A stretch of 64,000 bases of DNA from Paramecium pentaurelia (GCA_905183005.1 CAJJDO010000013.1:609728-673727); one strand, 5' to 3'; counted from the stretch's first letter, positions 11,965 to 25,084 are shown. Translations and numbers: made by a program. Notes: generated by a model not told the origin, from the letters alone.

Positions 11965-12733
11965 TCAACAACAGTTATTGTGGCCATTAGAAGTTTCAAC
12001 AGGCTTTAATTGAACAGCTTCTTCATAATTGTTGATACTTTTTATATCTTTTTCCTTTTTTTTATATTATCCACCAATTTTAATTCCTGGCTATGTATAT
12101 AAAAGTAATTTTTACATCTTATCCAAGAACTATTGAACCATCATCAATTTAATTTAAAATTCTCTATGCAGATTAATAAAATGCAGATTGTACATTAATT
12201 CCTTATTTTGCTGATGTTTCTAGAAATATCAATTAATGTTATTATGCAAACTACCATCCTTCTTCATATGTTACTGCTCGTCTCTAGATAAATAAGAAAC
12301 TATTACTCAGATTCTAAATCAACTTTATTACCACATACTGTAATCACCATATTTGCATTTCCATTATTTTTTATTTCTTCCATCCATCTCTATAAATTAT
12401 GGAATGAATCTCTTTTCGTTATATCATAAACAAGTAAAGCTCCTTAATTATATTCTCGAAATATACCAATTGCTGATCTATAATAGCTTCTAATAATTGA
12501 TCTAAAATTCTCTTATCCTGCTGTATCCCATATTTAAAGCTTTATATTCATGCTATTAACTTTAATAATTTTTGCTCCAAATTCAACACCTATTGTAGCG
12601 TCATGTTCTTATCTAATTTAATTTTCGATCAATTGTAAAACTATACAGGACTTCCCAACTCCTATTATATATTGATCATATAACCTGTATCTCCTATTAT
12701 AATATACTTAAACATTAGACTATAATTAGACAT
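11965..12733 (-). CDS. Rab2-like small GTPase
   Basis: 223 residues in five exons; introns 12662-12684 (23 nt), 12443-12466 (24), 12282-12306 (25) and 12091-12115 (25). All five G motifs are present: GDTGVGKS at residues 14-21, Thr in ATIGVEFGA, WDTAGQENFR (the catalytic Gln is a TAA codon), NKVD, and ETSAK. The N-terminus MSNYSLMFKYIIIGDT and the switch sequences are most like Rab2. The C-terminus ends in CC for double geranylgeranylation. Rab2 proteins work in ER-Golgi and Golgi-endolysosome traffic. The position of the first intron inside the P-loop codons and the exact fit of the spliced protein confirm the introns. The 24-nt intron is a multiple of three without TGA, so retention would insert eight residues after switch II. 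Confidence 0.9.
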
Positions 12734-13225
12734 TATCTATAAAATAAATAAAGTATTATTGAATACTTATATTTTAATATAAATAACAATAATTTATCAT
12801 TAGTTTTCCAGTAACCTCTTCTGATCCATATTAAAAATGATTTAGCATAATTTATTGATATATCTATATTCTATTTATTATGAATATCATTTTTAAACTA
12901 GATGAGTTAAGTTAAAAAGTTAATTTATAATATTTAAAAATAATAAACCAAATTGCTTATTTAATCAAGATTAGTATTGCTATTAATTAATATAATTAGA
13001 TTATTAGTAATACTAACCTATCAATAATTAAGTGTAAAATAGCAATCTATCAATTTAGATATATATAATTGTTAAATTGATGTTATGTTTAAATTAATTT
13101 TATTCAGATACCCATTATGGAACATTAATGACTTAAGTAATTTATGTATATTTATAAAGATACTATGAATTATTTAGGCAAAAATAGGAGAAGCAATATA
13201 AATTAAATATTTAATTTGTGGTTGA
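12734..13225. other. intergenic, holds an imperfect inverted repeat
   Basis: 490 bp between divergent genes. At 12971-13016 the sequence TTAGTATTGC... is answered by ...AGTAATACTAA, an imperfect AT-rich inverted repeat that could form a hairpin with a stem of about 17 bp. No coding frame is convincing, though an upstream start for the following gene through an extra intron cannot be excluded. Confidence 0.4.
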
Positions 13226-14600
13226 ATGTCTATTACAGTTGAAGATTTGGCAGCTAATATCGACACAGTCTTAGCCTCTTTGGGAGATGAGAAGATGTAT
13301 ATGATATATAAATCATTAGGGTTAACTGGGAAGTTGTAGAGTAAACAGAGACTAACCTTATGAAACATTTTGATTAGCTATTCGAAAGACTTTACACTCT
13401 TAAAGACTCATTATAAAGAGTGTTTCTGATTAATATCAAAAATTTAAGATAATATGATGCCAAAGATTTAGCCTAAAAGGTGAAGGATAAAAAACTTGAA
13501 CCTGTTGTATTAAAATCACTCACTTAATATGCATTCAAGAATGACAAAGATGAAATTCTTTTGAATCCTTCACTTATAAAGGGATAGGTGAATAGTATTG
13601 TTTTACCATGGGTTGGTAACAACTTATCAGTAACTGACAAAATAAAGGAGACTAATGAATGGCTTGATTAAAAATTAGCAGAATTAGAAGTATTTAAACC
13701 AAAGGAATCCTAAGAATAGACTAAAACATAAGAAATTTAACCTAAAAGTGAAGGAAATGATAAATGTATGAATATAAATGTTAATATTATAGCAAATTAT
13801 ACCTTCAAGAGTGATAAACTTAATGAGATTGCTTCTTAAATACAAATAATGCATATTCCAAGCACAAATAATATGATTAGCATAAAAACCTATACTCAAA
13901 TTGTAGAAGGTAGTGTAGATTTAGCAGAACCTGAATTCATTAGAATTACTTTAGATAATAGAAAAGCTAGAAGAGAAGTATTATATTCAGATGGAGCCAA
14001 ATATGTTTAATTATTATTGGACTATGTGAATGATATTGAAAATCTATTAATGAAGGCTTAAGAAGAAATCTGCAAAAAAATCGATATATCCCAATAAACA
14101 TTAGAATAAAGTGAAATGTTATTAATGGAAAGAGGATTGGGTTAACATGTGTTTATGTTACAAGCTTCAGCTCGTTAAAGAATTAAGGATAAGTTGCCAA
14201 AATAAAAATAAGTTTAAATGAATGCTACCAAAGAAATCATTAGATATTAAATTAAATTATTAAATGAAAAATAAGATTTCTTAAAAAATATGATTGATAA
14301 ATTACCAACTACATATGAATCTGGATAATTAGTACCTATGGTCTTGAATTTGGTTATGGGAGATATGATATTCGAAGAACATAGCTATGAAGAAGAAGAT
14401 TATATTTCTAATCTTGAAAATCCATGTAATAATAATTAAAATCTTTAGAATTATTCCAAGATCCAGATATGATGGAATTATTGAAATCTATTGAAACAGG
14501 AGTTGTTAATTTATTAGGAAAAACAGCATTCGCTCAACCACCTTAAGGTATGATGGGTAACATTCCACCACAAATGTTGTAAAGATAATAACAATAATGA
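13226..14600 (+). CDS. unknown helical protein with Gln/Met-rich C-terminus
   Basis: 442 residues; introns 13297-13319 (23 nt) and 14426-14448 (23 nt). The first intron is inferred because the frame after it (residues 24-130, e.g. MKHFDQLFERLYTLKDSL) reads as clean coding sequence. The protein is mostly helical and charged: an N-terminal helical region (1-170), a Gln/Lys linker, then a mixed region (IIANYTFKSDKLNEI) and a helical part (ENLLMKAQEEICKKI, RYQIKLLNEKQDFLKNMI). It ends in a Pro/Met/Gln tail. I do not recognise a family, and no signal peptide or membrane segment is visible. ATG 13226 is the first Met in the clean frame; an earlier start would need another intron. Confidence 0.7.
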
Positions 14601-14653
14601 TAAATGTAGATTAAGCATTAAATCATATAAATATATATAAATAATAATATTTT

Positions 14654-15857
14654 ATGGCAATCAATACATCAACTAATTTGATCGCTGTTCAGACTTAAAA
14701 TGCCATAAAACTTATAGATCCTAAGACTAGCTCTATATTATAAACAATAGAATCGGATATCAAAACAATATGCTTCTCAAATCAAAGTATACTTATTTTC
14801 TCATCCAAAAATATGTTATCCTGTTTTGATTACTAAGGACTTGAATTATGGAAATAACATATTGGAGGTGAATCTTCAATTGTATTTGCTTTTGAATACC
14901 ATTCAATCTATGGCATAATTTATGCAAACAAAGATTTTAGAATATATACTTAAACTTAAGAACTGAAATCTACTCTTGATTTTGTAGCTAAAGAAATCAA
15001 TAAGGTTTATCATTACTAATAGTATTTACTGGTTGTGGATGACTTATAAAATAGTAAAAAATACTATGATAATTAGATATTAATTTATTTCTTTTGGATG
15101 ATATTGTACTATTGAAAACTAAACCCTTTAAAGTCTTCACAGGAAATAATTCTAAAATTAATGATTTTGTACTTAAAAATGTTCTTGCTACTATTTCCAA
15201 AGATAAAGAATTGATCATTTTCGATATTACCACAACACAAATGTATACATCTTCTTCATCAATAGAATATTTTAAACTTAATTAGATTCAGAACCATTAA
15301 CACTAGACATTGATCTTGATTATGCATTTGTAGGATGTGTAAATAAAAACATTTATTAAATTAAATACAATCAATAATCAATTAATTATACTATTCAACC
15401 TACAATTTAAATAAATAAAAGAAAATTACTAATAGGGCATTTAAGTGAAATTAAAAGTGTTAAACTATTTTTTGAGGATGGCCATAATTTTATCACTAGT
15501 AATTCTGAAGATGGTCAAATTTTCATTTGGCAAGTTGATGGCAATTCAATTATACTTTCTAGAAAGATTTTGACACTTCAAGCTTAAAAACTCTTTATTA
15601 TTAAAAGACCTTACGAATACTAATAATAAAGTGAGGAATAAACTCTTTTTAAATCAAAACGTTTATTATAAACAAAACCATTAAAAAAAGCTAAGTATAC
15701 ATCTAATCAAATGATGGTATGCAAAAAAAGGATATAAAAAGTTAAATTATCTTTTAATTTTACAACCTAACAACCTCATAATGTGATTGATCCTTAAATC
15801 AATTAAATCATAGAAGAAAACCAGAAATTAAAATAGATAATTCATTAACTGTTGTGA
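14654..15857 (+). CDS. WD-repeat protein, IPI3/WDR18-like (tentative)
   Basis: 385 residues; introns 15054-15076 (23 nt) and 15243-15265 (23 nt). Beta-propeller signs include LLIGHLSEIKSVKLFFEDGH followed by FITSNSEDGQIFIWQVD (a clear WD repeat), with weaker blades upstream (YQGLELWKQHIGGES). After the propeller comes a basic linker and a short C-terminal helix (QIIEENQKLKQIIHQLL). This layout, with a degenerate propeller and a C-terminal helix, recalls IPI3/WDR18 of the Rix1 complex in 60S ribosome maturation. That is a resemblance rather than a firm call; any small WD scaffold is possible. It lies 53 bp after the preceding same-strand gene. Confidence 0.65.
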
Positions 15858-15893
15858 ATAATTTATTAAATTTTTATTTCAATATAATTAAGG

Positions 15894-17343
15894 ATGAATA
15901 TTCATACTCAGAGTCCATGTAAAACATCTTAAGAAGTCTCTGATCTTTCAAAAGCTTCTGCTAATTAAAAGATATAATCCTAAAAAATTACAGATTTAGA
16001 AAATACCATAAAACATCTTGAATAAACAAATAAAAAATTAACTGATCAACTAAATGATTACAATATTGAAATGAATAAAGAAAAACAAAAATTGAAAAAT
16101 TAATAGAGTGTCTCTACTTAAATTCAAAATCAAAAGGATTAATAAATTCAAAAATTGATTGATGAAAACTAAAAGTTAGTTAAAACAATCAAAAAAATAG
16201 AAACTGATGTACGTAAACTTGATTAAATCAAAGAAGAAAATATTAATTTAAAATAAGTGATTTAAGGACAATCATAAGAAATTGAAGAATTGAAATAGAA
16301 AATACCAAAAAATGAAGATAAATTAACATCTGATGTAGCATTAGGAGTATTAGCCTCTAAAAGAAGCTAAGAAATATTAGTCTTAAGAAATGAGATTTAA
16401 GAAATTAAATAAAAGAATTAAGATCTATAATCTAAATTAAATACTATATTAAAAGAAAATTAATAATTACAATCAATAATCTAATTCGATAATCCATCAT
16501 AAAGATTACATTCTTAAGCCAGTTCATCAAAATAATATAATTCCTCTGGTAAAAAGTAAGATTAAACTAATAATATTTTAAATGAACAGATAAATAAATT
16601 ATAATCAGAATTGAAAGAAGCAAAACACACAATCGAGAACTTGAAAAAATAAAATAATTTTAGTAATACTCCTATTAATAAACCATATTCTAGTATTAAT
16701 AAGAGCAATTCAAATGATAAAATATAAAAAACTTAATCTTTCAATAATGCTGATTTTGATAAAGATAAAAGATTAAGAGATCTTGAGGATTAAGTAAGAA
16801 AACTTGAGTTTGAAAAATAAAACATAGTTTAAAATATTAGATTAGAATCTGCTTAAGATATAAAATAATTATAAGATAAATTAAGAGAAGAATATGAAGC
16901 TAAGGCACAGTTAGATAGAGAATAAGAAAAACCAACTCAAGAATAAGTCAAAAAGTTAAATTAAGATAATCAGAAATTATAAATCATTGTTTAAAGGTAG
17001 AATAAAGAAATCTAAAATATGGAAAAAAAATTAACGGGTATTTAAATGTTTAATTAATTTAATAGAATTATTAATTACTTAAGAAGATATATAATAAAGT
17101 CTATAAAAAGAGAAATAATTTTAAGACTATTTAAAATAAGAAAAGATAAAGCTCTAAGATTAATTGAAAGAAAAATAAAAGGAAATTAATGAACATAAGG
17201 AGGATATTGTGAAATTAGCAAAGGAAAGATCATAATTAAAAGATTTATTGGATAAATCCAAATCTGATTCTAGAATAAACCAAAGTCAAGCTAGTAATAG
17301 GCCAATAAGCTAAAAAAGTGAAATAAGTAAAAGGTAAAAATGA
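15894..17343 (+). CDS. long coiled-coil protein
   Basis: 473 residues with one intron at 17038-17065 (28 nt) that removes a frame break. Almost the whole length is heptad-like, rich in Lys, Glu, Gln, Leu and Ile (for example TIKHLEQTNKKLTDQLNDYN near the start), interrupted by two Ser/Asn-rich loops around residues 195-225 and 255-285. There is no enzymatic motif, signal peptide or membrane segment. Such proteins are common in ciliate basal bodies, cilia and cortex, but no specific family can be named. It starts 36 bp after the WD gene. Confidence 0.75.
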
Positions 17344-17818
17344 TATATTTAATTTTGCACATTATAATAAAATATTATTTTTTTTTAAGAGCATGAAAGT
17401 TTTTATTCAAATGTTCGAAAATTCACAATAGAAAGATATTTTACAATATCTTTTATATAGAATACTATTTGGTAATTTTAATTCTTCCTTAAAGATTGCA
17501 TCATTCCAATATGACTCATCTCAAAATATTTGAATTCAATAAAAAAGTTCCAAAATGGCCTGTTTAGTTCCTTATAGGAGTACCTATAAGAGTATTGAAA
17601 ATATAATTTATAGTTCCAAAAACAAACAAACTTTCCATTAAGAAAAGCATGGAACTGTTTTATTCTATATTTGTTATTTAATATTAATTCATTATTAATG
17701 TTTTAGAGTTGAATATATAAAGAGATAGAGTTGATTCTATCAAAAAGAAATACTGTTGAGATGGCTGATTAGTTTATAAGAATATTTATATGTATTACAA
17801 TTAAATTAATTAATATTT
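17344..17818. other. intergenic, one short ORF
   Basis: 475 bp. A 46-codon frame from ATG 17395 exists but has no second exon or recognisable motif, so I do not call it a gene. Part of the minus strand (about 17500-17690) also reads weakly. Nothing else was seen. Confidence 0.35.
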
Positions 17819-19579
17819 ATGAATAAAGTTGCTTATCTTAAAAGGACTTAGACTGCAGGGAATGCGTAATTTAATACAATTAATGTAGTTTTCGATCTAG
17901 TCAAGAGAAAGATTTAAAATCATAAACATTTACTAAGATTACAAATTAATAAGAAGAAGAGGCCAGTCTTAATAAGTAACTCTAAACCTTGCATGCAAAG
18001 AGAGATGAATTGAAGGAATAAATTTAGATGAAAGAAAATGAGATAGAAAAGAAAAGAAGGCAAATTTATGAATAAGAGAGAAATAGTAGATGGGGAGAAA
18101 ATAAAAATCAAAAATAAAACCAATAAAATTCATAAATGGATAAAAAATTGAAAATGAGAAGACAACCTTAAAGTATTATTTAATTAATAAATAGACATTT
18201 AATTTAATCTAGCTTATTTATATTAAAAAGAGAATGAAATGCTAAATGAAACAGTTTAACTTAAAAATGATATAAATAAAATGAGAAGGGAAAAGGAAAT
18301 GTTTAAAAAAATTCTTAAATAATTATAAGAAGATTGGATAGCTCATCATGAAAAAATGCTTGAAAGAAGTTAAGAATAAGAAAAAGCATTTCAAAGTTTA
18401 CATTAAGAAATGAATACAATTAAATCATTAAGATGGAATGAAGCTTAAGAGTAAAGAAAATTTGGTAAAGAATTTAAAAGCATTTATGATAAATTTAAAG
18501 AATCAAAATCTCCTGAACATTAATCTAAATCAAGAGAGAAAAGTAGAGGTAAAAAAGAAACTGATAATTATAAAAAAAAGAAACATAGAAGTGATAGTTA
18601 TGAAAGATATAGTGGATCTGAAGAAGATGCAGATGCTGAAGATTTAAAATATGAAATATTACATATTAATGAAACAGCTGATAAGAAAAAGAAAAAAATA
18701 TTAGAAAGAGAATAAAAAGCATAATAAAATTAATAAGAATAATAAGCATTAGTTGATTTATAATCAGAAGTTTAAACTTATGATTAAACTTTAAAATAAT
18801 TATATAATTAAACAAAATCAGAATAAATTGATGAAATTGTAAATATTTTTGTTGAATAAGAAGAATAAAATTATGGGGCTTTTAAATATATTTATGAATA
18901 ATCTGATGAATTAGAAATGCTTTAAAAATAAAATAAATTATTATTAATAGAAAAATAAGAATTAGAAAATAGAGATTAAAAAATTATGGCAGATTAAAAA
19001 TATAAATAGAAATTATAATTTGAAGAAAAACTAGTAAAAATCAAAGCAAAATAAGAGAAATTATAAGAGAAATTATATGAAATATCTAAGATTCTTAAAG
19101 AGTTAATGATTAGTATTCCAATTATGTTTGAACGTATTGGCTGCAATTTAAAGGAATACAGTTAATTATTAGGACCTAAATTTGTAAATTTAAATTTCTA
19201 TATAATAAGAGTTTTAAAGAAATGGATGAAGATAAACTATTAAAAGTATTGGGTGTTATTGAAATAAGAACGAATGATATATTATAAATGCAAGATATTG
19301 CTTAAAATCCTCGTCATAATTTTATGAAGAAAGATGTATAAATTATTATTAAATTAGGCTAAACAATCTAATTTTATTAAAATAGATGATGGAAATAATT
19401 AAGGAGATAATCCAAATGATGAATTATTACAAAGAATACGTAATAATCTAATCTGATTTATATTAGTTGATAAATTTAAGGATACTGAACTTTCAGAATA
19501 GTAATTTTCTAAAGCTCAACTTAGAGATATAGCAGAAAAACATATAAGAGCAGGTACTGGAAAGAAAAAAAGAAATTGA
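17819..19579 (+). CDS. coiled-coil protein resembling outer-dynein-arm docking subunits
   Basis: 546 residues in six exons; introns 17866-17888, 18173-18194, 19184-19209, 19336-19357 and 19440-19466 (22-27 nt). Long coiled coils (NKQLQTLHAKRDELKEQIQM; QLKNDINKMRREKEMFKKI) are followed by a Lys/Ser-rich loop, another coil, and a C-terminal segment with FKEMDEDKLLKVLGVIE and IRTNDILQMQDIAQN. That last pattern recalls the conserved end of ODA1/CCDC63/CCDC114-type proteins, which anchor outer dynein arms on ciliary doublets. It ends in a basic tail. The assignment is by pattern only. The 3' part (18848 onward) is duplicated after the N gap at 19642, so the real locus probably has one copy, lying 37 bp from the convergent gene at 20742. 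Confidence 0.72.
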
Positions 19580-20766
19580 TTCAAATTTATAATTTTTAAT
19601 AGTAACTCATCATTAATCATGTTATTAATTAATTTTATGTCNNNNNNNNNNNNNNNNNNNNNNNNNNNNNNNNNNNNNNNNNNNNNNNNNNNNNNNNNNN
19701 NNNNNNNNNNNNNNNNNNNNNNNNNNNNNNNNNNNNNNNNNNNNNNNNNNNNNNNNNNNNNNNNNNNNNNNNNNNNNNNNNNNNNNNNNNNNNNNNNNNN
19801 NNNNNNNNNNNNNNNNNNNNNNNNNNNNNNNNNNNNNNNNNNNNNNNNNNNNNNNNNNNNNNNNNNNNNNNNNNNNNNNNNNNNNNNNNNNNNNNNNNNN
19901 NNNNNNNNNNNNNNNNNNNNNNNNNNNNNNNNNNNNNNNNNNNNNNNNNNNNNNNNNNNNNNNNNNNNNNNNTTTGTTGAATAAGAAGAATAAAATTATG
20001 GGGCTTTTAAATATATTTATGAATAATCTGATGAATTAGAAATGCTTTAAAAATAAAATAAATTATTATTAATAGAAAAATAAGAATTAGAAAATAGAGA
20101 TTAAAAAATTATGGCAGATTAAAAATATAAATAGAAATTATAATTTGAAGAAAAACTAGTAAAAATCAAAGCAAAATAAGAGAAATTATAAGAGAAATTA
20201 TATGAAATATCTAAGATTCTTAAAGAGTTAATGATTAGTATTCCAATTATGTTTGAACGTATTGGCTGCAATTTAAAGGAATACAGTTAATTATTAGGAC
20301 CTAAATTTGTAAATTTAAATTTCTATATAATAAGAGTTTTAAAGAAATGGATGAAGATAAACTATTAAAAGTATTGGGTGTTATTGAAATAAGAACGAAT
20401 GATATATTATAAATGCAAGATATTGCTTAAAATCCTCGTCATAATTTTATGAAGAAAGATGTATAAATTATTATTAAATTAGGCTAAACAATCTAATTTT
20501 ATTAAAATAGATGATGGAAATAATTAAGGAGATAATCCAAATGATGAATTATTACAAAGAATACGTAATAATCTAATCTGATTTATATTAGTTGATAAAT
20601 TTAAGGATACTGAACTTTCAGAATAGTAATTTTCTAAAGCTCAACTTAGAGATATAGCAGAAAAACATATAAGAGCAGGTACTGGAAAGAAAAAAAGAAA
20701 TTGATTCAAATTTATAATTTTTAATAGTAACTCATCATTAATCATGTTATTAATTAATTTTATGTC
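18848..20766. repeat. assembly-type direct duplication around a 331-base N gap
   Basis: Bases 18848-19641 recur as 19973-20766 with a constant offset of 1125; I saw no difference by eye. Only N lies between (19642-19972). The simplest reading is two contig ends that overlap by 794 bp but were scaffolded with a gap instead of merged. The second copy (19973-20704) contains only the 3' exons of the docking-complex-like gene and is not a separate gene. Confidence 0.9.
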
Positions 20767-22384
20767 ATTTTTTTCTAATTTTAATTCATTTCTGTAGCTC
20801 CAATAACTTAATATAAATTATTTCCATTTTCAAATATTTTAATCTATAAAATTCTATCTATTTTCTATTATTATAATTATGATAATACCTTTCTACATAA
20901 ATAACATTCATCTTTATTTTTCCACATATCTAAAGCACAATGATAACATACACCGCCATGACCACATTACATAAATAAAGCATCTGGATTATTATCATAA
21001 CAAACACAACATTAATTAATAGATGATAATGATATAGATCTTGGTTAATTTTTCTATAAATTAAAAAATTTTTTAATACATTTTATTTATATTATTAAAT
21101 GGAAGTTCCTTTCAATTCATCTAAATTTTCTTATTCATTAAATTTTAGAACCATTGTTGATGCAAGTTTTAACCTATCATCATTTTATTCAATTGGCTTT
21201 TAGATATGAGATGATAAAGCTTTATGATGAGTTGGCTTTTTATTTTATTCTTAGATTTTAGAATCAATTTTATTTTCAGAATTCAGATCATCAAATCCAA
21301 AATAAGTTTTAGAAATTCTTTTTACTACTTTTGGAATTTGCATTTATGCTTCTGAATTTTGACTCTCTGTATAATCTTATTTATTAAATTGCTGTATTTA
21401 GGCTTCTGCTTATTGAGTAATAATAGTTTGGAGTGGATTAACAGAATCATTAAGAGATAAGAACATTTTTAAAGCTAAAATTAATTCTGGCTTAAATTTG
21501 GCATTAAAATAAGAGAACAGTATTTAGTTAGTAATAAAAATTATTCTACTTACTTCAATAGCTTCTTCATAATTTCTTTAATTATTAAAATTTAACACAG
21601 ATATTGGTATGAGAAAGAACATTGATGAACAAGATATCATAAATAATAATATCCATACATTTGTTATTACTAATTATAATATATAATAATAAACCCAAGT
21701 TTCTTTGATAATTGTTCTATTCTAAAATAACTTGAATACCTAAGGCCAATACAACAAAAATGTAATATATAATAATTGATGCTGACAGACTAAATAATAG
21801 CCAAAGCATCCATAAAGTGTATAACCAGTCAATATCTAAATATCCATCTATTTTTAAACTGAAAAATATAGATATTAGCAAAATACAAATATTTCTTAAT
21901 ACATTAAACAAATTAATTTATTGTACTGATTCTTTAAATTACTATTTTCCCTCATTAAACTTAACTATCAATGAAAGACAGATATTAATAAGAGGGAAAA
22001 TATTTGAAAATAGCAATAACTCACTTTTTCTATTGATAATATATATATTTAGTGATAGTACATAACATACTTCAATAAAAAGTTAGAATAATCTAATTAA
22101 GGCGTGATTGTACTATCTTTAATATAATAATATATAATATGATCTTACACATTAATTTTAGCAAATGTCCTATAAAAGTAAGCTTGATGGAGAATTTAGA
22201 AGAATAATTTTGAATCTAAGCAAAATATCACACTTAACATATTTCCTTCATAAGCAAGTTCAAAGCATAAAATCAATACTGTAATTACATAGATAGAATT
22301 TGAAAGCAAAGTATAACTCAATAATTCAAAGGCTTATTCTTATCTAAATCTTTCATAAATTTAATGCTTACTACATAGCTCCAT
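20742..22384 (-). CDS. multi-pass membrane RING-finger protein (E3 ligase-like)
   Basis: 517 residues; introns 22113-22150 (38 nt, the longest here), 21731-21755 (25) and 21054-21079 (26). The first 270 residues hold about six or seven hydrophobic segments, e.g. YVITVLILCFELAYEG, IFPLINICLSLIV, WMLWLLFSLSASIIIYYIF and VWILLFMISCSSMFFLIPI. A soluble, charged region follows, then a C-terminal RING around 430-472: CCVCYDN, CGHGGVCYHCA, CYLCRKV. Zinc ligands follow the C-x2-C ... C-x-H ... C-x2-C ... C-x2-C pattern. Such proteins are usually ubiquitin ligases of internal membranes with the RING in the cytosol. The 3' end lies inside the duplicated block. The substrate is unknown. Confidence 0.82.
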
Positions 22385-22745
22385 TTTGTTGAATGTTATC
22401 TGTTATTTATTAATTCTAGGAATTATTTGAATCTCTTCTCATATATAAAAAAGATAAAATTGAGATTAATTGTTTAATAATTTAATGAAAATATAGATTT
22501 CTTTTGAAAACTGAAAAATTATTATCATTTGATAAATTTCAGTTATCTTAATTACGAATTGTTTTCTATAATATTTTTGATAATTCATCTAATTTTTAAT
22601 AATAATCATGTTTAATTTTGAAAAAGATAAAACTAAAATATATCCTCAATAATTAGTTTAAGTTGATTATCAGATTCTAAATATTTGATTTAATATTATA
22701 TAATATCAATATAAAATTATTATTAAGAATTAATAAAAATATAAA

Positions 22746-25052
22746 TCAAATAATTTTTTTCGTTTAATCTAATTTAGTTATAGATTTGCTTAAATTCTAA
22801 TATCTATTTTCAATTTAGAATGGTTATTCAGTATTTTATCGAAATTATCTAAATCTAACACTTTTAGATCTCAATTCTTTATCTACATTTTATATATTAA
22901 GTTATGTTTCACTAATATTCTTTTTTAATTAAGATATTGATCTCTATCTTAAGGAATTCAATTCTTATATATGTTATTCTTTTGTCTTCATAATCATTAC
23001 AGATCTTCCTTATATAATAAAATAATAATACTTGCATTTGTCATTCTTACACTATTTGATCTATTATACCATTTTTTTGAGGATTTTAATTTATTTCTAA
23101 ACTTTTAAAGTGAAAAAACTTCTGGATGTTAGAAAATAATCTTTTTTAATTTTTATAATGGTCCTAATTTTGCTCCTGGTTTTTCAAAAGACAATAATGA
23201 ATTATCAAGATCATTTTATTTAGTTTATGTTTGATTAGGTTTAGCATTTAAATTATCAACATGTATTTATTTATTAATTACTCTCATTTGTAAATCTTAT
23301 TTAGTTATTACTTCTTATTTTGATTTTAATTTAACAGGTAATACGAATTTTGAAAATTATGTTTTAAATCTTAAAAGCTTTTTATAGAAATCACTTTCCT
23401 TTTATTATAATTTCTCTTTACTTAGTAATTACAACAATTAAGTTTCTTTACATCTAAGAAATAAACGAGATAATTTACTAGATGTCATCTATCATTATTT
23501 TATTTTCTATCATCTTCTTAATCATTTTATCCAAAAAAGAAGTAGTAGGCTTAGCATTGGTTTAAGATTAAGGTTAAATCTATTAAATTTAGTTTTATAT
23601 TTTTTTATCAGAAAAACTATTTGAAAATTAAGAAAGTGATCCTCGAAAAGATTTAGATCCATGAATTGATGTATTATCTTTTTTTGGTAATCTTAATGTA
23701 TTACTAGATAATCTTGTATCAATTGAACTGAAGTTCTCATTATTAATTTCAATAAAAGCAAGTTCTGAATTATGAGCTAGTTTAATTTATGCATTTGGTC
23801 TACAATAGAAATATTCTGGTTATGAGATATTATCCTTATTATTTTAATTATAGTAATAATTGATTGTTTATTTTTAATTTTAAAGTTCTTATTATTATGC
23901 ATTGTTTTGTTCAAATAGATTTTTTATTCTAGGCATTCCAATATCTTCATTAAGATAAATTTATTCTAAAATTTGATTGAATATAATGTTTTCTTTATTT
24001 TTAGCAAAAGTTATTGCCTAAATATTTTAAACATAAATTGATAATTCATCAGTTGATATTAAATAATGGTAACTTAACCATTTTAATACACCCATGATGT
24101 CTTAACATTTTTCAAATTTAAATTTTGATTAATAATAATATATTGATTGAATCCAAAACCAAATGAGAGGTTTCAATAATTTTGAAAATTTCCATTTGCA
24201 TTTTAATTTACTTTTAAAATCAGTTTATGCATCAGTTTATTATACTAAAAATATTAAATATTTTAAAGCTTCTGAATGATTTACTTCATCAATTATTTAA
24301 GAACATTAATCATCTTTTGATTCAAAATATCTATTTAATAAATTAATAGAAGATAAAATATATTAACATAATTTAGAAACTCTTTTTCCTTTACTTTACA
24401 TTATTATTTTACTAACATCATAGGATAAAATAGCAAATTTTAACTTTTCATTAGGTTTTATTTCAGGATAATAACTTTATAATCTATAAGCTATCATAAT
24501 ACTTTTCAAATATGTTTCAAATTCTTAAGTTAATTAAAAAGGAATAGTAATTTAATCCAATTTTAGTTATCCACTGGTATTTATAATTTAAATTTATTAT
24601 TCTAATTAATCCTTAAAAATGGAATTTCTTAATTGTTCTCTAATTCTTTGTTTAGGATCTGCAGTAGCTAATTCTAAATTAGAAGTAATCTTAGATATAA
24701 GAATTGGATATATTTCAATATATTTAGTAAGTTTTTATTTCCATACTTTGATGTCAATTAAGTTTTTTTTGGACATATCTTTGAGTATTGATTTCTTAAA
24801 TATTTTATTTAAGGCCATTAGCAATATATTTAAAAAATGAATTCTATCATTTAAATGAATCTAATTGGTATGATCGTAACGATCTAAAAATTTGGATAAT
24901 AACGAGTAAACTTTTTTATATTTTTTTAATTATGATACTGTTAATACTTTTCCATAGAGCTAAATGACTTATTTATTGATATTTTCGAATTAGTTTTGTA
25001 CAGACTATAATTGAGTTGGATTAAGAAATAAAACTTATTCATAATTATCCAT
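22746..25052 (-). CDS. large unknown protein, helical N-half and disordered basic C-half
   Basis: 750 residues; introns 23421-23451 (31 nt) and 23009-23031 (23 nt). Both were inferred from frame continuity, and the spliced length is a multiple of three. The N-terminal 400 residues look like a helical repeat or all-alpha fold (KKYKKVYSLLSKFLDRYD, LKPLIWFWIQSIYYYQSKF). The middle is Asn/Gln/Ser-rich and the C-terminus is basic. No catalytic motif was found and I do not recognise the family. It is same-strand with the neighbouring RING and EF-hand genes; the start lies 32 bp from the EF-hand stop. Three tandem TTATTATT repeats occupy that gap. Confidence 0.7.
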
Positions 25053-25084
25053 TTTGATAATAATAATAATAATAATAAATAAAA

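Noticed and set aside
19619..19984. ORF running through the N gap
   Set aside because: It consists almost wholly of unknown bases.
19973..20704. Second copy of the docking-complex-like gene
   Set aside because: It is the same sequence as the first copy, starts at the N gap in mid-exon, and is explained by an unmerged contig overlap.
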